The notes under the pieces: generated by a model
What the model was told of the DNA's origin: nothing
What the model saw: the letters and a program-made list of their open reading frames with translations, nothing else
The model's database searches: none
Position numbers and translations under genes: made by a program
Assembly: GCA_963707665.1 (NCBI GenBank)
Contig: CAVPQU010000018.1
Coordinates: 434,001 to 498,000, forward strand
Length of the DNA: 64,000 nucleotides
DNA from: DATJCV01 sp963707665
GTDB taxonomy: Bacteria > Pseudomonadota > Gammaproteobacteria > Burkholderiales > Burkholderiaceae_D
Direction of reading: 5' to 3'
Shown: in pieces, positions 1 to 9,285 of the stretch
Layout of the letters: each line of letters begins with the position of its first letter
How positions within the stretch are numbered: position 1 is the first letter of the stretch

Positions 1-10
1 AGGGTTTCAT
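1..10 (-). CDS. Possible start of cpoB/ybgF, cut by window edge
   Basis: An ATG on the minus strand at 8-10 begins two base pairs after the pal stop codon and reads Met-Lys-Pro before the window ends. In tol-pal operons the next gene is usually cpoB (ybgF), a periplasmic TPR protein coordinating cell-wall synthesis with Tol. Only three codons are visible, so the identity is inferred from gene order alone. Confidence 0.3.
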
Positions 11-12
11 GA

Positions 13-537
13 TTATTGATAAACCAGGTCGGCACGACGGTTTTCGGCCCACGACGCTTCATCGCTGCCCAAGGCCTTTGGCTTTTCCTTGCCAAACGAA
101 ACTGCCTCTACTTGCGCATCCGGCACACCCAGCAGGTTGAGCGCCCGGCGTACCGCTTCGGCACGTTTCTGGCCCAGTGCCAGGTTGTATTCGGCGCCGC
201 CGCGTTCGTCGGTATTCCCCTGGATCAGGATTTTGCGCCCTTTGTGCGTGGTCAGATAGCGCGCGTGATTTTCAACCACAGGCTTGAATTCGTCCTTGAC
301 GCTGTAGCTGTCGTAGTCGAAATAAATGCTGCGCTTGGCCAGCACGCCTTGCGGGTCGTTCAGCGGATCGGCCGAACCGGTGTTGACAGTACCGACGCTG
401 CGCGCATCGGCGGGTGCAGGGGTGGTGGTGCCGGTGCTTTCGGCGATCGGTGCCTTGTCGTCGAGCTTTACGGAAGAACAGGCCGCCAGCAATACGGCAC
501 TGGAAAGAACGACAGCCAGGATATTCAGGGAACGCAT
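13..537 (-). CDS. pal: Peptidoglycan-associated lipoprotein Pal
   Basis: Outer-membrane lipoprotein that binds peptidoglycan and receives energy from TolQRA through TolB, keeping the outer membrane tethered during constriction. The 174-residue product has a lipoprotein signal ending in a LLAAC lipobox (Cys20), a short Thr/Pro/Ala linker, and an OmpA-like domain from about residue 70 with YFDYDSYSV and the peptidoglycan-binding NTDERGGAEYN motif. The start follows a good AAGGAG-type ribosome site. It is the last complete gene of the operon in this window, 25 nt after tolB. Length and motifs are typical. Confidence 0.97.
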   Translation of the reverse strand: MRSLNILAVVLSSAVLLAACSSVKLDDKAPIAESTGTTTPAPADARSVGTVNTGSADPLNDPQGVLAKRSIYFDYDSYSVKDEFKPVVENHARYLTTHKGRKILIQGNTDERGGAEYNLALGQKRAEAVRRALNLLGVPDAQVEAVSFGKEKPKALGSDEASWAENRRADLVYQ

Positions 538-562
538 TAGTTTCTCCTTGTAGTGGAACGGA

Positions 563-1846
563 TTATTTCATGAACGGGCCCCATGTGGGCTCGCGGATAT
601 CGCCATTCTGCATGGTCAGGCGATGTTTGACGCGACCGTCAACCGACACTACAGCCAGGGAGCCACGCCGCCCCGACTCGGCCGCATACATCAGATATTT
701 GCCATTCGGCGAAAAACTCGGTGATTCATCCTTGCCGCTATCCGACAACCGCTGTTCCTGGCCGTTGCTCAGGTCCAGCACATACAACTGGAACTTGCCG
801 TCGCGCCGCGAGATATAAGCCAGCATCTTGCCGTCCGGCGAGATGCGCGGGCTGATGTTGTAACTGCCGCTGAAGGTGATGCGGCGCGCATCGCCGCCGG
901 TCGCACTCATGCGGTAGATCTGCGGGCCGCCGCTGCGGTCGCTGGTGAAGTAGATGCTCTGGCCATCGGCCGAGAATTGCGGTTCGGTGTCGATGCCGTT
1001 GCTGTTGGACAGGCGGCGCAGATTACTGCCATCGGCATTCACCACATAAACCTGGGTCAGGCCGTCGCGCGACAATGCCACCGCCAGTTTCGAGCCATCC
1101 GGCGACCATGACGGCGCCGAATTGCTGCCCTTGAAATTGGCCACCACGGTGCGCTTCATGGTGACCAGATCCTGCACGTATACCACCGGTTTTTTCGCTT
1201 CGAACGACACGTAGGCAATCTTGCTGCCGTCCGGCGACCAGGCCGGCGAGATGATCGGTTCGTTCGAGCGCAAGGCGATCTGGCGCCCCTCGCCGTCGGC
1301 ATCGGCCACTTCCAGTTGGTAGTCCTTGCCGACCTTGGTGATGTAGGCGATGCGGGTGGCAAAGGCGCCGCGCACGCCGATCAGTTTTTCGTAGATGTCG
1401 TCGGCGATCTTGTGCGCAGTGACCCGGATGTACTGCGGTTGCGTCGCCAGCGACAGCGCCGACAAGGAACTGGATTTGACTGTGTCGAGCAGCTTGTAGC
1501 GAACGTCGAAGCGGCCGTCCGCCAGCCGTTGCACGCTGCCGATCACCAGTGCATCGGCGCCACGTGCCTTCCAGTCGTCATAATTGACCGGCGCGGTTTC
1601 CGACATGACGTCGCCGGTATCGATGATGCGGAAATAGCCGCTGCGCGTGAGATCGGCCTTGATGATCGCGGTTATCTGTTGCGGCGCCACGGCTTCGTCG
1701 GCAAAGCCGGCGATCGCGATCGGAATCTGGTTGGCGCCGACGCCGGAAATTTCGACGCGCAACTGCGCCTGCGCCACCGACGCGCTGCCGAGTGCGACGA
1801 TGGCGCACAGGGCGGCGCAGCTACGTAAAAAAAGGCTCTTCATCAT
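563..1846 (-). CDS. tolB: Tol-Pal system protein TolB
   Basis: Periplasmic beta-propeller protein that links Pal to the inner-membrane TolQRA motor. The 427-residue product has a Sec signal peptide of about 28 residues ending AQAQ, an N-terminal alpha/beta domain to about residue 165, then at least five propeller blades visible as repeated SPDG motifs (SPAWSPDGSKIAY, APSWSPDGSKLAV, SPRISPDGKMLAY and others). Its ATG overlaps the corrected tolA stop as ATGA, indicating translational coupling and supporting the tolA repair. Confidence 0.97.
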   Translation of the reverse strand: MMKSLFLRSCAALCAIVALGSASVAQAQLRVEISGVGANQIPIAIAGFADEAVAPQQITAIIKADLTRSGYFRIIDTGDVMSETAPVNYDDWKARGADALVIGSVQRLADGRFDVRYKLLDTVKSSSLSALSLATQPQYIRVTAHKIADDIYEKLIGVRGAFATRIAYITKVGKDYQLEVADADGEGRQIALRSNEPIISPAWSPDGSKIAYVSFEAKKPVVYVQDLVTMKRTVVANFKGSNSAPSWSPDGSKLAVALSRDGLTQVYVVNADGSNLRRLSNSNGIDTEPQFSADGQSIYFTSDRSGGPQIYRMSATGGDARRITFSGSYNISPRISPDGKMLAYISRRDGKFQLYVLDLSNGQEQRLSDSGKDESPSFSPNGKYLMYAAESGRRGSLAVVSVDGRVKHRLTMQNGDIREPTWGPFMK

Positions 1847-2851
1847 GGGTCATTGATCCTTCGGTTTCGGTGCATGAGATATCTCAAGGCTGGAAGGCAC
1901 TCTTCCAGTCTGTCGGGCGGAAACGGCGCGGACTTGCCGATTGCGCGCTGTACCGCGTCATCGAAGCCGGGCAGGCCGGATGATTTGGTTTTCCTTAGCG
2001 AGCGGATTGAACCATCCGGCAGCAATTCGACCTCGAATTCGGCAGCAGGATTCCCTGCTTAGGCCTTCCGGCACATTGAAAATGGTGTTCGAGCGAATTT
2101 TCGCACCGACCTTACTGCCATAATCGGAATCGGCGCGGCTGCCTTGCGTAGTGGCAGCCGCCCCGCTGCCGCCAGTGCCGGCCTGGGCCATCAGACGCTG
2201 CATGTCGTCGTCGCGACGCTTTTGGGCCGCCGCCGCGTCCAACGCGTCTTGCTGGCGTTTCTTTTCCGCCGCCAGCTTGTCCGCCGCCTGCTTATCGGCG
2301 GCCAGCTTTTTCGCCTGCTCGGCCTCTTTTTCCTTCTTCGCCAGGGCCTCGGCTTTTTCCTTTTCCTTTTGCTTTTCGATGCGTTCTTTTTCCAGCTGCG
2401 CCTGTTTTTGCTCGCGTTCCTGTTCCAGTTTTTGCTGTTTCAGCTCCCGTTCCTGTTCCAGCTTTTGCTGTTTCAGTTTCGCCTGTTTTTCCTGCTCTTC
2501 GCGCTGTTCCTGCGCCTTGCGCTTTTTTTCCTGTTCCAGCGCGATGTCGGGATTTTCCCGGACCGGTTCAGCCACCGGCGGCTTCGGTGGTGGCGGTGTT
2601 TCCTTGATCACCGGTTTCGGCTCCGGCGCCGGTTCCGGTTGCTTTTGCTGCACCGGCGGCTCGGGGCGGGCTGCCGCCTCGTGGTTTTGCGGGCTCCAGA
2701 TTTCAGCCTCCACGCCCACCGGCGTTTCGTTTTGCCAGCGGACGCCAATCCACAGGAATGCCAGCAGCGCGATATGCACGATCACCGCGAGGGTAATCGC
2801 GCGCCAGCGGCCGGGTTCCTTGGGTACCGAATACGGGGCAGGGTCCGTCAT
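1843..2851 (-). CDS. tolA: TolA, frame broken near 2053-2055
   Basis: Inner-membrane protein spanning the periplasm and transmitting the proton-motive force from TolQR to Pal/TolB. It has one N-terminal membrane helix (about residues 19-38), a Pro-rich hinge, then a long Lys/Glu/Gln/Ala-rich coiled coil (about 90-215). The raw frame runs into unrelated residues after NVPEGLS. Removing one base of the CCC at 2053-2055 restores the TolA C-terminal domain (PAAEFEVELLPDGSIRSL, then GFDDAVQRAIGKSAPFP) and a stop that overlaps tolB by 4 nt. Corrected length is 335 residues. The break is probably a sequence error, since Tol function needs this domain. Confidence 0.92.
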
Positions 2852-2861
2852 AAGGCAGCGC

Positions 2862-3302
2862 TCACTTGGTGGCGAGTCCCACGCGTTCTATGCCAAGTTT
2901 TTTGGCATCCGAGATGGTGCGGATCACTTCTTCGTACTTGATGTCCTTGCTGGCTGAAATCATCAGCGGCAAGCCCGGCCGGTCGGCATGCAACTGTTCC
3001 AGTTTTTGCACCAGGCTGGCGCGGCCGCCGGCGGTTTCCGCACTGCCGCCACCGGGTGTGCCGCGTACGGTCAGCGTGGCCGTGGTATCGGCCTTCAGCG
3101 CAATCTCGATATATTCGGTCGGTGGCAAGTTCGATTTGGCGGCGGTCGGCAGGTCGATCACGCCCGGATTGGTGATCGGCGCGGCTACCATGAAAATCAC
3201 CAGCAGCACCAGCATCACGTCGATATACGGCACGACGTTGATCTCGGACTTGAACTTGCGCGTGCGCCCGCCGCGCATCGAACCGGAATAGGAACTGGCC
3301 AT
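2862..3302 (-). CDS. tolR: Tol-Pal system protein TolR
   Basis: Membrane-anchored partner of TolQ in the proton-driven Tol motor, ExbD/TolR family. The 146-residue protein has a basic N-terminus, then a single helix (YIDVMLVLLVIFMVAAPI) carrying the Asp needed for proton coupling, and a periplasmic domain ending SDAKKLGIERVGLATK. The ATG at 3302 overlaps the tolQ stop (ATGA). An open frame extends further upstream, but that is tolQ read in another frame. Between the helix and the C-terminal domain is a short Gly-rich insert (GTPGGGSAETAGG). Confidence 0.96.
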   Translation of the reverse strand: MASSYSGSMRGGRTRKFKSEINVVPYIDVMLVLLVIFMVAAPITNPGVIDLPTAAKSNLPPTEYIEIALKADTTATLTVRGTPGGGSAETAGGRASLVQKLEQLHADRPGLPLMISASKDIKYEEVIRTISDAKKLGIERVGLATK

Positions 3303-4000
3303 CAGCCTGCCTGCCGTTGCAAGATGTTGGAAAATTCTTCGATGAAGCTTTCGAAGCGGATTGCCAGGCGATCGATGTCGTGCGAGTAGCGATTGTAGGC
3401 CACTACCGCCGGGATCGCCGCGAACAGGCCGATCGCGGTGGCGATCAGCGCTTCCGCGATGCCGGGCGCGACCGCCGCCAGGGTGGCCTGTTGCACGTTG
3501 GCCAGTCCGCGAAAGGCATTCATGATGCCCCATACCGTACCAAACAAACCAACATAGGGCGATACCGAGCCGACTGAAGCCAGGTAGGCCAAGTGGGATT
3601 CCAGCGCATCCATTTCGCGCTGGTAGGCCGCTCGCATCGCGCGCCGCGCGCCGTCCAGCATGGCGCTGGCGTCCATCCGGTCCTTGTGCGGCGCCGCGTG
3701 CGCCTTGTTGAATTCTGCCATGCCGGATTCGAAAATCCGTTCCAGCGCACCGCTCTTGCCGCTGCTTTTGCGGCGATTGGAGGAGGCGTCCTGATACAGC
3801 GTAGCGAGGTTGCCGCCCGACCAGAAGGCGCGCTCGAAATCCTCGGTCTGGGTTTGCGCGCTGCGGATCGCAAACATCTTGCGAAAGATGTAGGTCCAGC
3901 TGATCACCGACACGGCCATCAGGAGTGCCATGACCAGTTGTACGAGCAGCGATGCGTTGGTGATGAGGGAAAGGAAGGAGAGATCCTGGGTGACTGTCAT
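3302..4000 (-). CDS. tolQ: Tol-Pal system protein TolQ
   Basis: Proton-channel subunit of the Tol motor, MotA/TolQ/ExbB family. The 232-residue protein has a first membrane helix at about residues 15-38 and two more at about 140-165 and 175-205, with the family motif VGLFGTVWGIMNAF before helix 2 and GIAEALIATAIGLFAAIPAV in helix 3. It is separated from ybgC by 76 nt and overlaps tolR by one base. No anomalies. Confidence 0.97.
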   Translation of the reverse strand: MTVTQDLSFLSLITNASLLVQLVMALLMAVSVISWTYIFRKMFAIRSAQTQTEDFERAFWSGGNLATLYQDASSNRRKSSGKSGALERIFESGMAEFNKAHAAPHKDRMDASAMLDGARRAMRAAYQREMDALESHLAYLASVGSVSPYVGLFGTVWGIMNAFRGLANVQQATLAAVAPGIAEALIATAIGLFAAIPAVVAYNRYSHDIDRLAIRFESFIEEFSNILQRQAG

Positions 4001-4076
4001 GTAGATGTTTTTGTCGAATCGATTGCGCGTAATTATATTCTTAAAGCTATGTCAGTTCGGCTGCGACGAGCCCGAT

Positions 4077-4511
4077 TCAGGGCGACGTGGCGGCTGACTG
4101 ATAGCGCCTGATTTTGGCCACAGCCGCCGGCGGCAGTGGCGCTGGCCGGAACGTCGCCAGATCCACGCAGCCGACCTTGATGTGGCCGGTGGCCAGCAAT
4201 TCCGGGCTGCTGCCGATGCGCCATGCTTGTTGGAAAAATTGCACTGAAGCACGCCCGAGGCGTTCGACCACAACGGTTATTTTTAGTTCATCGTCCAGTC
4301 GCGCCGGCGCGTGATAATCGAGCCCGCTACTCTTGACGACGAACACCACACCGTCACTTTGCGCCATTCCCTGCTGGCTGATGCCGGTGGCGCGCAGCCA
4401 TTCGGTGCGGGCGCGCTCGAAAAATTTCAGATAGTTGGCATAAAACACGATGCCGCCGGCATCGGTGTCTTCGTAGTAGATGCGGATCGTCCAGCTGAAA
4501 TCGGGAGCCAT
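4077..4511 (-). CDS. ybgC: Acyl-CoA thioesterase YbgC, tol-pal associated
   Basis: Hotdog-fold thioesterase hydrolysing acyl-CoA thioesters; it is classically the first gene of the tol-pal operon and is linked to phospholipid metabolism at the envelope. The 144-residue product shows the 4HBT active-site region YYEDTDAGGIVFYANYLKFF, whose Asp is catalytic in the family. Length is normal. Position immediately before tolQ supports the call over other hotdog enzymes. Confidence 0.94.
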   Translation of the reverse strand: MAPDFSWTIRIYYEDTDAGGIVFYANYLKFFERARTEWLRATGISQQGMAQSDGVVFVVKSSGLDYHAPARLDDELKITVVVERLGRASVQFFQQAWRIGSSPELLATGHIKVGCVDLATFRPAPLPPAAVAKIRRYQSAATSP

Positions 4512-4587
4512 TCGGGCGTACCTATCTGTGCGGACCGTGAGCGGCTTGATTTGCCTGCGCTTGAAGGCGCATGCGACCCTTGAGATT

Positions 4588-4651
4588 CATATACTCCATG
4601 TCACGATGGTTAAATACGGGCATGCCTGTTTTGGTTTTACGACATACCCTC
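4588..4651 (-). repeat. GTAT-pair intergenic element, copy 1
   Basis: Two direct boxes on the minus strand, GGGTATGT and GGAGTATATGAA, whose GTAT cores are exactly 53 nt apart, with a CCG core at the family position. It occupies the 220-nt gap between the 3' end of ydfG and the start of ybgC; nothing else is seen in that gap. See the finding on this family. Confidence 0.8.
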
Positions 4652-4731
4652 AACATCGTGACCGCGGCAGGAATGTTTGACAAATGATCGCGCACCGGTC
4701 GGAAGATGGTCCACCGACCGGCACGCCCAGT

Positions 4732-5478
4732 TCAGGTGCGCTTGATCGTAAAGGGTGAAAATCCCTGGCAAGTCGGCATCATTTCGATGTAATTGATATT
4801 CACATGCGGCGGCAGCGTCGCGATCCAGTAAGCGGTTTCGGCGATGTCATCGGGGTTCAGCGCCACCGTGCCTTCATATACCTTGGCCGCCGCAGCGTCG
4901 TTGCCTTTCAGCCGGACATTGGAAAATTCGGTGCCGCCAACCAGGCCGGGCGCGATATTGGTGGCGCGCACGCCGGTGCCAACCAGGTCGGCGCGCAAAT
5001 TCAGCGTGAACTGGTCGACGAAGGCCTTGGTAGCGCCGTATACATTACCGCCCGGATAAGGATAGGCGCCGGCAGTCGAGCCGATATTGATGATCAGGCC
5101 GCTACCACGCGCAACCATGGCCGGCAGCAATCGCCGCGTCATGGCCACCAGCCCCTTGCAATTGGTGTCGATCATGGTTTCCCAGTCGTCCAGCGCGGCA
5201 TCCTGGGCTGGCGCGACGCCCAGCGCCAGGCCAGCGTTATTGACCAGGATGTCGATTTCCCGCCACTCGGCAGGCAAGGCGGCCAGCGCTGCGTCAATTG
5301 AAATCGGGTTGGTGACATCCAGCACCAGCGGCAGGACTTGCGCGCCCAATTGCTTGGCAAGCTGCTCCAGGCGTTCCTGGCGGCGCCCGGTGGCAATTAC
5401 TTTGTGGCCATTTTGAACGAATTTGCGCGCCATTTGCGCGCCAAAGCCAGACGTAGCGCCAGTAATCAAAACGATCAT
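4732..5478 (-). CDS. ydfG: NADP-dependent 3-hydroxy acid dehydrogenase YdfG
   Basis: Short-chain dehydrogenase that in E. coli oxidises L-serine/L-allo-threonine and reduces malonic semialdehyde. The 248-residue protein has the nucleotide-binding TGATSGFG at residues 6-13, NNAGLALG, the catalytic Ser in IGSTAGAYPYPGG and the YGATK pair. The YdfG-specific C-terminal half is clear (APGLVGGTEFSNVRLKG, LPPHVNINYIEMMPT), which separates it from generic SDRs. It is a single gene, divergent from the flavodoxin. Confidence 0.92.
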   Translation of the reverse strand: MIVLITGATSGFGAQMARKFVQNGHKVIATGRRQERLEQLAKQLGAQVLPLVLDVTNPISIDAALAALPAEWREIDILVNNAGLALGVAPAQDAALDDWETMIDTNCKGLVAMTRRLLPAMVARGSGLIINIGSTAGAYPYPGGNVYGATKAFVDQFTLNLRADLVGTGVRATNIAPGLVGGTEFSNVRLKGNDAAAAKVYEGTVALNPDDIAETAYWIATLPPHVNINYIEMMPTCQGFSPFTIKRT

Positions 5479-5686
5479 GAAAATTTACCCTTTTTCTGGT
5501 TGACTGCGGGAACCGTGAAATTGTAGTCCAAACCCGGCTGGTGGATCGATGTTGGCTGTGCAGTTCACCATTTCAGGCAAAATACGGGCGCGCTGCGCGC
5601 CGCCCGGCCGGCGGCCTGGAGCGCACAATATATAGATTGGTCAATCAAGCCGTTTTTTTGGTTTCATCCGGCGTCGAGATGTTTTT

Positions 5687-6167
5687 ATGGATAGATTTTC
5701 ACCGTTGCTGTACACCATCCTGGTCGGCACCATGACTGGCACTGCCGAAATCGTCGCCGAAGAAATCGGCTATGCGTTGCAGCAGGGCAGGTGCCGCAGT
5801 GACGCAGATCGACATGGCCGACGCCACGCCGGCCGTGTTTCAGCGTCCCGGACGTTTCATCATCTGCTGTTCCACCTACGGCAGCGGCGATGTGCCGGAT
5901 AACGCGCAGGCACTGTACGCCAGCCTGCTGACTGAAAAGCCGGATCTGTCGTCGGTGCGGTATGCGGTGTTCGGCCTGGGTGACCACGCCTATGCCGAGA
6001 CCTTCGGTTATGGCGGCAGGAAATTCGATGCCGCGCTGGAGTCCTTGGGTGCCACCCGCCTGATCGAGACCTTCGTGCACGATGCCAGCGGCGACACGCT
6101 GCCCGAAGACGATTGCCTGGAGTGGCTGCAGCCGCTGCTGGCCGAGTGTTCCGCGGCCCAGTCCTGA
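5687..6167 (+). CDS. Flavodoxin domain protein (MioC-like), frame broken near 5785
   Basis: Small FMN-binding electron carrier. The N-terminal P-loop (VGTMTGTAE, about residues 13-21) binds FMN phosphate; later loops are STYGSGDVPDNA and VFGLGDHAYAETFGYGG. The frame breaks at a GGG at 5785-5787; removing one G joins EEIGYALQQ to AGAAVTQIDM and gives a 159-residue protein, normal for MioC-type flavodoxins. It lies 20 nt before an alpha/beta hydrolase and may be co-transcribed. Redox partner unknown. Confidence 0.85.
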
Positions 6168-6187
6168 GTAGAGCCAGGAGCGTTCCG

Positions 6188-6982
6188 ATGCACTCATTCC
6201 TGTCGGTTGGCGCCGCGCGCCTGGAGACCCTGCAGATTCATGCCGAGCGCGCCGATCGTCCGTGGCTGGTGTTTCTGCACGAAGGCCTGGGCTCGATTGC
6301 CATGTGGCGCGATTTTCCGCAAAGACTATGCGATGCGGTCAATTGCCGCGGCCTCGTGTATTCGCGCTCGGGCTACGGCCGCTCGTCGCCGCTGGCGGCA
6401 CCGCGCACCGCCGATTATCTGCACCATGAGGCGATTGCCGTGCTGCCGGCGCTGTGCGAGCAACTGGAAATCGATCATCCGCTGCTGTTCGGCCATAGCG
6501 ACGGCGCCTCGATTGCATTGATTCACGCCGCCACCTATCCCGAGCGTGCTGCCGGTGTCATCGCCCTGGCGCCGCACATCCGGGTCGAAGAAATCACCAT
6601 CGCCGGCATCGAAGCGGCGCGCGAGGCCTGGAACAGCACCGATCTGCGCAGCAAATTGGCGCGTTATCACGCCGATCCGGAGGCGGTGTTTCGGGACTGG
6701 AGCGACATCTGGCTCGACCCCGCATTTCGCGCCTGGAATATCGAGGCGCTCCTGGCCGGCATCCGTTGTCCGGTGCTCGCGATCCAGGGCGAAGAAGATG
6801 AATATGGAACCATGCTGCAAATCGATGGCATCGCGGCAAACGCCCATCGCAGCGCGGTGACGCTGTGCAAATTGGCGGCTTGCGGCCACTCTCCGCAGCG
6901 CGACCAGGCGCAAGCCGTGATGGCGGCCACGGCTGCTTTTATCGAGCAGCTGCAGCGCAATAAAAAGGGCATTGATCCTTGA
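6188..6982 (+). CDS. Alpha/beta hydrolase
   Basis: Cytosolic 264-residue alpha/beta-hydrolase fold enzyme. Visible elements are the oxyanion region FLHEGLGS, a nucleophile elbow GHSDGASIAL (Ser between His and Asp), an acid in QGEEDEYGT and a C-terminal His in ACGHSPQRD, so the triad appears complete. The ATG at 6188 follows an AGGAG site and is preferred to an upstream in-frame Met inside the flavodoxin gene. The substrate cannot be read from sequence. Confidence 0.88.
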   Translation: MHSFLSVGAARLETLQIHAERADRPWLVFLHEGLGSIAMWRDFPQRLCDAVNCRGLVYSRSGYGRSSPLAAPRTADYLHHEAIAVLPALCEQLEIDHPLLFGHSDGASIALIHAATYPERAAGVIALAPHIRVEEITIAGIEAAREAWNSTDLRSKLARYHADPEAVFRDWSDIWLDPAFRAWNIEALLAGIRCPVLAIQGEEDEYGTMLQIDGIAANAHRSAVTLCKLAACGHSPQRDQAQAVMAATAAFIEQLQRNKKGIDP

Positions 6983-7044
6983 CGATGCGCACAGGCGTGG
7001 CGATCGATACGCAATCGCTGCCTGAACACTGGTTTGTCTTGCCT

Positions 7045-7124
7045 GTCGTCCCCGCGAAGGCGGGGATCCAGTGGCGTTGGCCTGTCACGCCGCCGGATTC
7101 CCGCCTACCCCCGCGGGAACGACA
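7045..7124. repeat. REP-type hairpin pair (BIME-like)
   Basis: Two oppositely oriented hairpin modules. The first reads GTCGTCCCCGC-GAAG-GCGGGGATCCAG (stem 7050-7055 with 7060-7065). The second is its inverse type, GATTCCCGC (loop) GCGGGAACGAC (7098-7104 with 7113-7119). This is the layout of REP/BIME intergenic repeats. It lies downstream of the hydrolase and just before a GTAT-pair element. Confidence 0.75.
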
Positions 7125-7180
7125 GGAAAGGGGTCGAAGAGGGGGTCGAAGAGTTAAGCTACGACATAGTCTTATTAGCA

Positions 7181-7244
7181 GGGGTATGTGATGAATTCGA
7201 AGGCTTTATGTCCGAAAATCAGCCTATGTGGCTGGAGTATATGA
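7181..7244 (+). repeat. GTAT-pair intergenic element, copy 2
   Basis: Direct boxes GGGGTATGT and TGGAGTATATGA with GTAT cores at 7184 and 7237 (53 nt apart); the centre reads TGTCCGAAAAT. It is preceded 21 nt upstream by CGACATAG and by the REP pair. It lies between two convergent genes. Confidence 0.85.
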
Positions 7245-7269
7245 CTGTCGCTGACTTCGAGGCAGAGGA

Positions 7270-8905
7270 CTAACGATATAGCGATTCCGCCAGATCAATC
7301 TCCCGCACCAGCTTGCGCGAGATGTGATCCGAAAGATGGTTGTGGCGCGCCAGGCTGAAGATTTGGGCGCGCTCGGCCTGTAGCGCGGCCAGGCGCAATT
7401 CACGTTCCACCCGGTCCGCCTTGCGCACTTGTCCGGCTTCACCTTCGCTGGAAGCGCCGCCGTCGAGCCGATGCTGATACAGCGCAATCACGTGGGCGGC
7501 GGCCTGGCTGTAGATATCGGCATCCGCCGCTTCCTGCCGCTGCTCGTTTTGCGCCTTGCCGATGGCAACAATCGCCGCAACCGCGGCGTCGTGACGGGCG
7601 CGGTCTTCTTCCAGCTGCTCGGCCGGCTCTTCCGGCAGTTCCATGCCTTGCAACAAACGCGGCAGGCCGAGGCTGGCCAGCACCAGGGTCAACAGGATCA
7701 CCGCGGTGGCCAGGAACACCACCAGTTCGCGCGCCGGGAAGGGCGTTCCGTCCGGCATCAGCAAGGGCAGCGTCATGACGCCGGCCAGCGTGATGGCGCC
7801 GCGCACCCCGGCCATCGACGTGGCCAGGATCAGCCGCCAGTGCGGCTTGGCCATTGGTTCACCGCGCATGCCGGCGGTGAAGCGGCCCAGTCGCAGCGAA
7901 GCCCAGACCCAGAGCAGGCGCAGCAGCACCAGCCCGAGGCTGATTGCCAGCGCGTAGACCGCCAGCCACCAGGGATTGCAGATGACCGCTTTGCTCGATC
8001 GAGGCCAGCGCGCCGCGCAGAATGCCGGGCAGCTGCTCGCCCAGCAACACGAACATGATGCCATTCAGGGAAAATTGCACGGTGTCCCACACCGCCGCGC
8101 GTTGCACCCGGGTGGCGGCGAGCGCACGGCCGGTCAGCTCGACATAGCTCATCGTGACGCCGGCCGCCACCGCGGCCAGGATGCCGGAGGCGTGCACGTG
8201 TTCCGCCACCAGATAGGCGCCGAACGGGATCAGCAGGCTGATCAGGATCGAGGAGCCGCTCTCTTCGCCGAAGTGCCGTGCCAGCCCGCGCTGGGCCAGG
8301 CTGACGGCCATGGTGAAGCCGACGCCGATGCCGAGGCCGGCCAGCGCCAGCCACAGGAAGGTGAGCGAGGCCGAGGCCAGCGAAAAGCCGCCGGTCAATG
8401 CCGCCGCCACCGCGAAGCGGAAGCAGACCAGGCCGCTGGCATCGTTGAGCAGGGATTCCCCTTCCAGGATATGCATCAGGCGTTTCGGGATCGGCACCCG
8501 CGCCGCGATCGACGACACCGCCACCGGATCGGTGGGCGAGACGATCGCCGCCAGCGCAAAAGCCACCGCCAGCGGCATCGTCGGGATCAGCCAATGAATC
8601 AGGAAACCGGCCCCGATCACCGTGAACAGGACCAGGCCGAGCGCCATTTCGAGAATCACTCCCTTGTCGCGGAACAGCCCGTTCTTGGGAATGCGCCAGC
8701 CGTCGAGAAACAGTAGCGGCGGCAAAAACAGCAGGAAGAAGACTTGCGGGTCGAGCGTCACGCCATGGGTGGAGACGCCCGCGATCACCGCGCCGAGTGC
8801 GATCTGCATCAGCGGCAACGGCAGCGAGAACGGCAGTGCGCGCACCAGATAGCCGCTGACGACCACCGCCAGCACCATTGCCAATACCACCTCGATTGAA
8901 TCCAT
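7270..8905 (-). CDS. CPA1-family Na+/H+ antiporter, frame broken near 7990
   Basis: Inner-membrane cation:proton antiporter of the NhaP/YjcE type. The N-terminal part has about 10-12 helices including the motifs SPTDPVAV and GESLLNDASG, whose acidic residues carry the ions. The C-terminal part has two more helices (WRLILATSMAGVRGAITLAG) and a charged cytosolic tail of about 130 residues. The frame is broken by a TTT at 7990-7992; removing one base joins ALASIEQ to AVICNPWWLAVYA and gives 544 residues, normal for the family. Likely roles are pH and sodium homeostasis. It is a single gene. Confidence 0.88.
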
Positions 8906-9150
8906 TCCTGTTCCTTGAACATGGCATGCCGAGCCTCAACGGCGCCCAGAGCCCAATGTGCGAGGAAAGGTGGTCTAGTGACGCTGCGCAGGAGAATTTA
9001 TTATAAAGTGGCCGCCGCCAAAGGCTGTGTGACGGCCGCCGCTTGCAGCCCGCTTACAGCTAACTCCTCGCGCCAGGTTCTTGCCAGCGCCATCTCAAAA
9101 GCAGGTCGGGTCGGCGGCGTCGCGCTGGATGGCGGCGAGTGATCATCGGT

Positions 9151-9180
9151 AAAAAGTAGCACAATGATCGTGCTACAAAA
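9151..9180 (-). terminator. Perfect 7-bp inverted repeat, terminator-like
   Basis: GTAGCAC and GTGCTAC (9156-9162 and 9170-9176) flank a 7-nt loop, with an A-run on either side. Read on the minus strand it is a small hairpin followed by TTTTT, so it could be a weak terminator or an operator ahead of trxC. The rest of the 380-nt gap 8906-9285 shows no gene. Confidence 0.45.
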
Positions 9181-9285
9181 GCAGCGCCGCGGCGCCTGGC
9201 AATCAGTGGATCAAGTGCATGGACGCCGCCACGAACTTGCCTGGCCGCATGGCGTCTACAACTCATTACCCGAGCATACGAAATC

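Noticed and set aside
2144..2957. Two Phe/Leu- and Ser/Cys-rich plus-strand frames resembling membrane proteins
   Set aside because: They are the complement of the Lys/Glu/Gln repeats of the TolA coiled coil; base composition explains the hydrophobicity.
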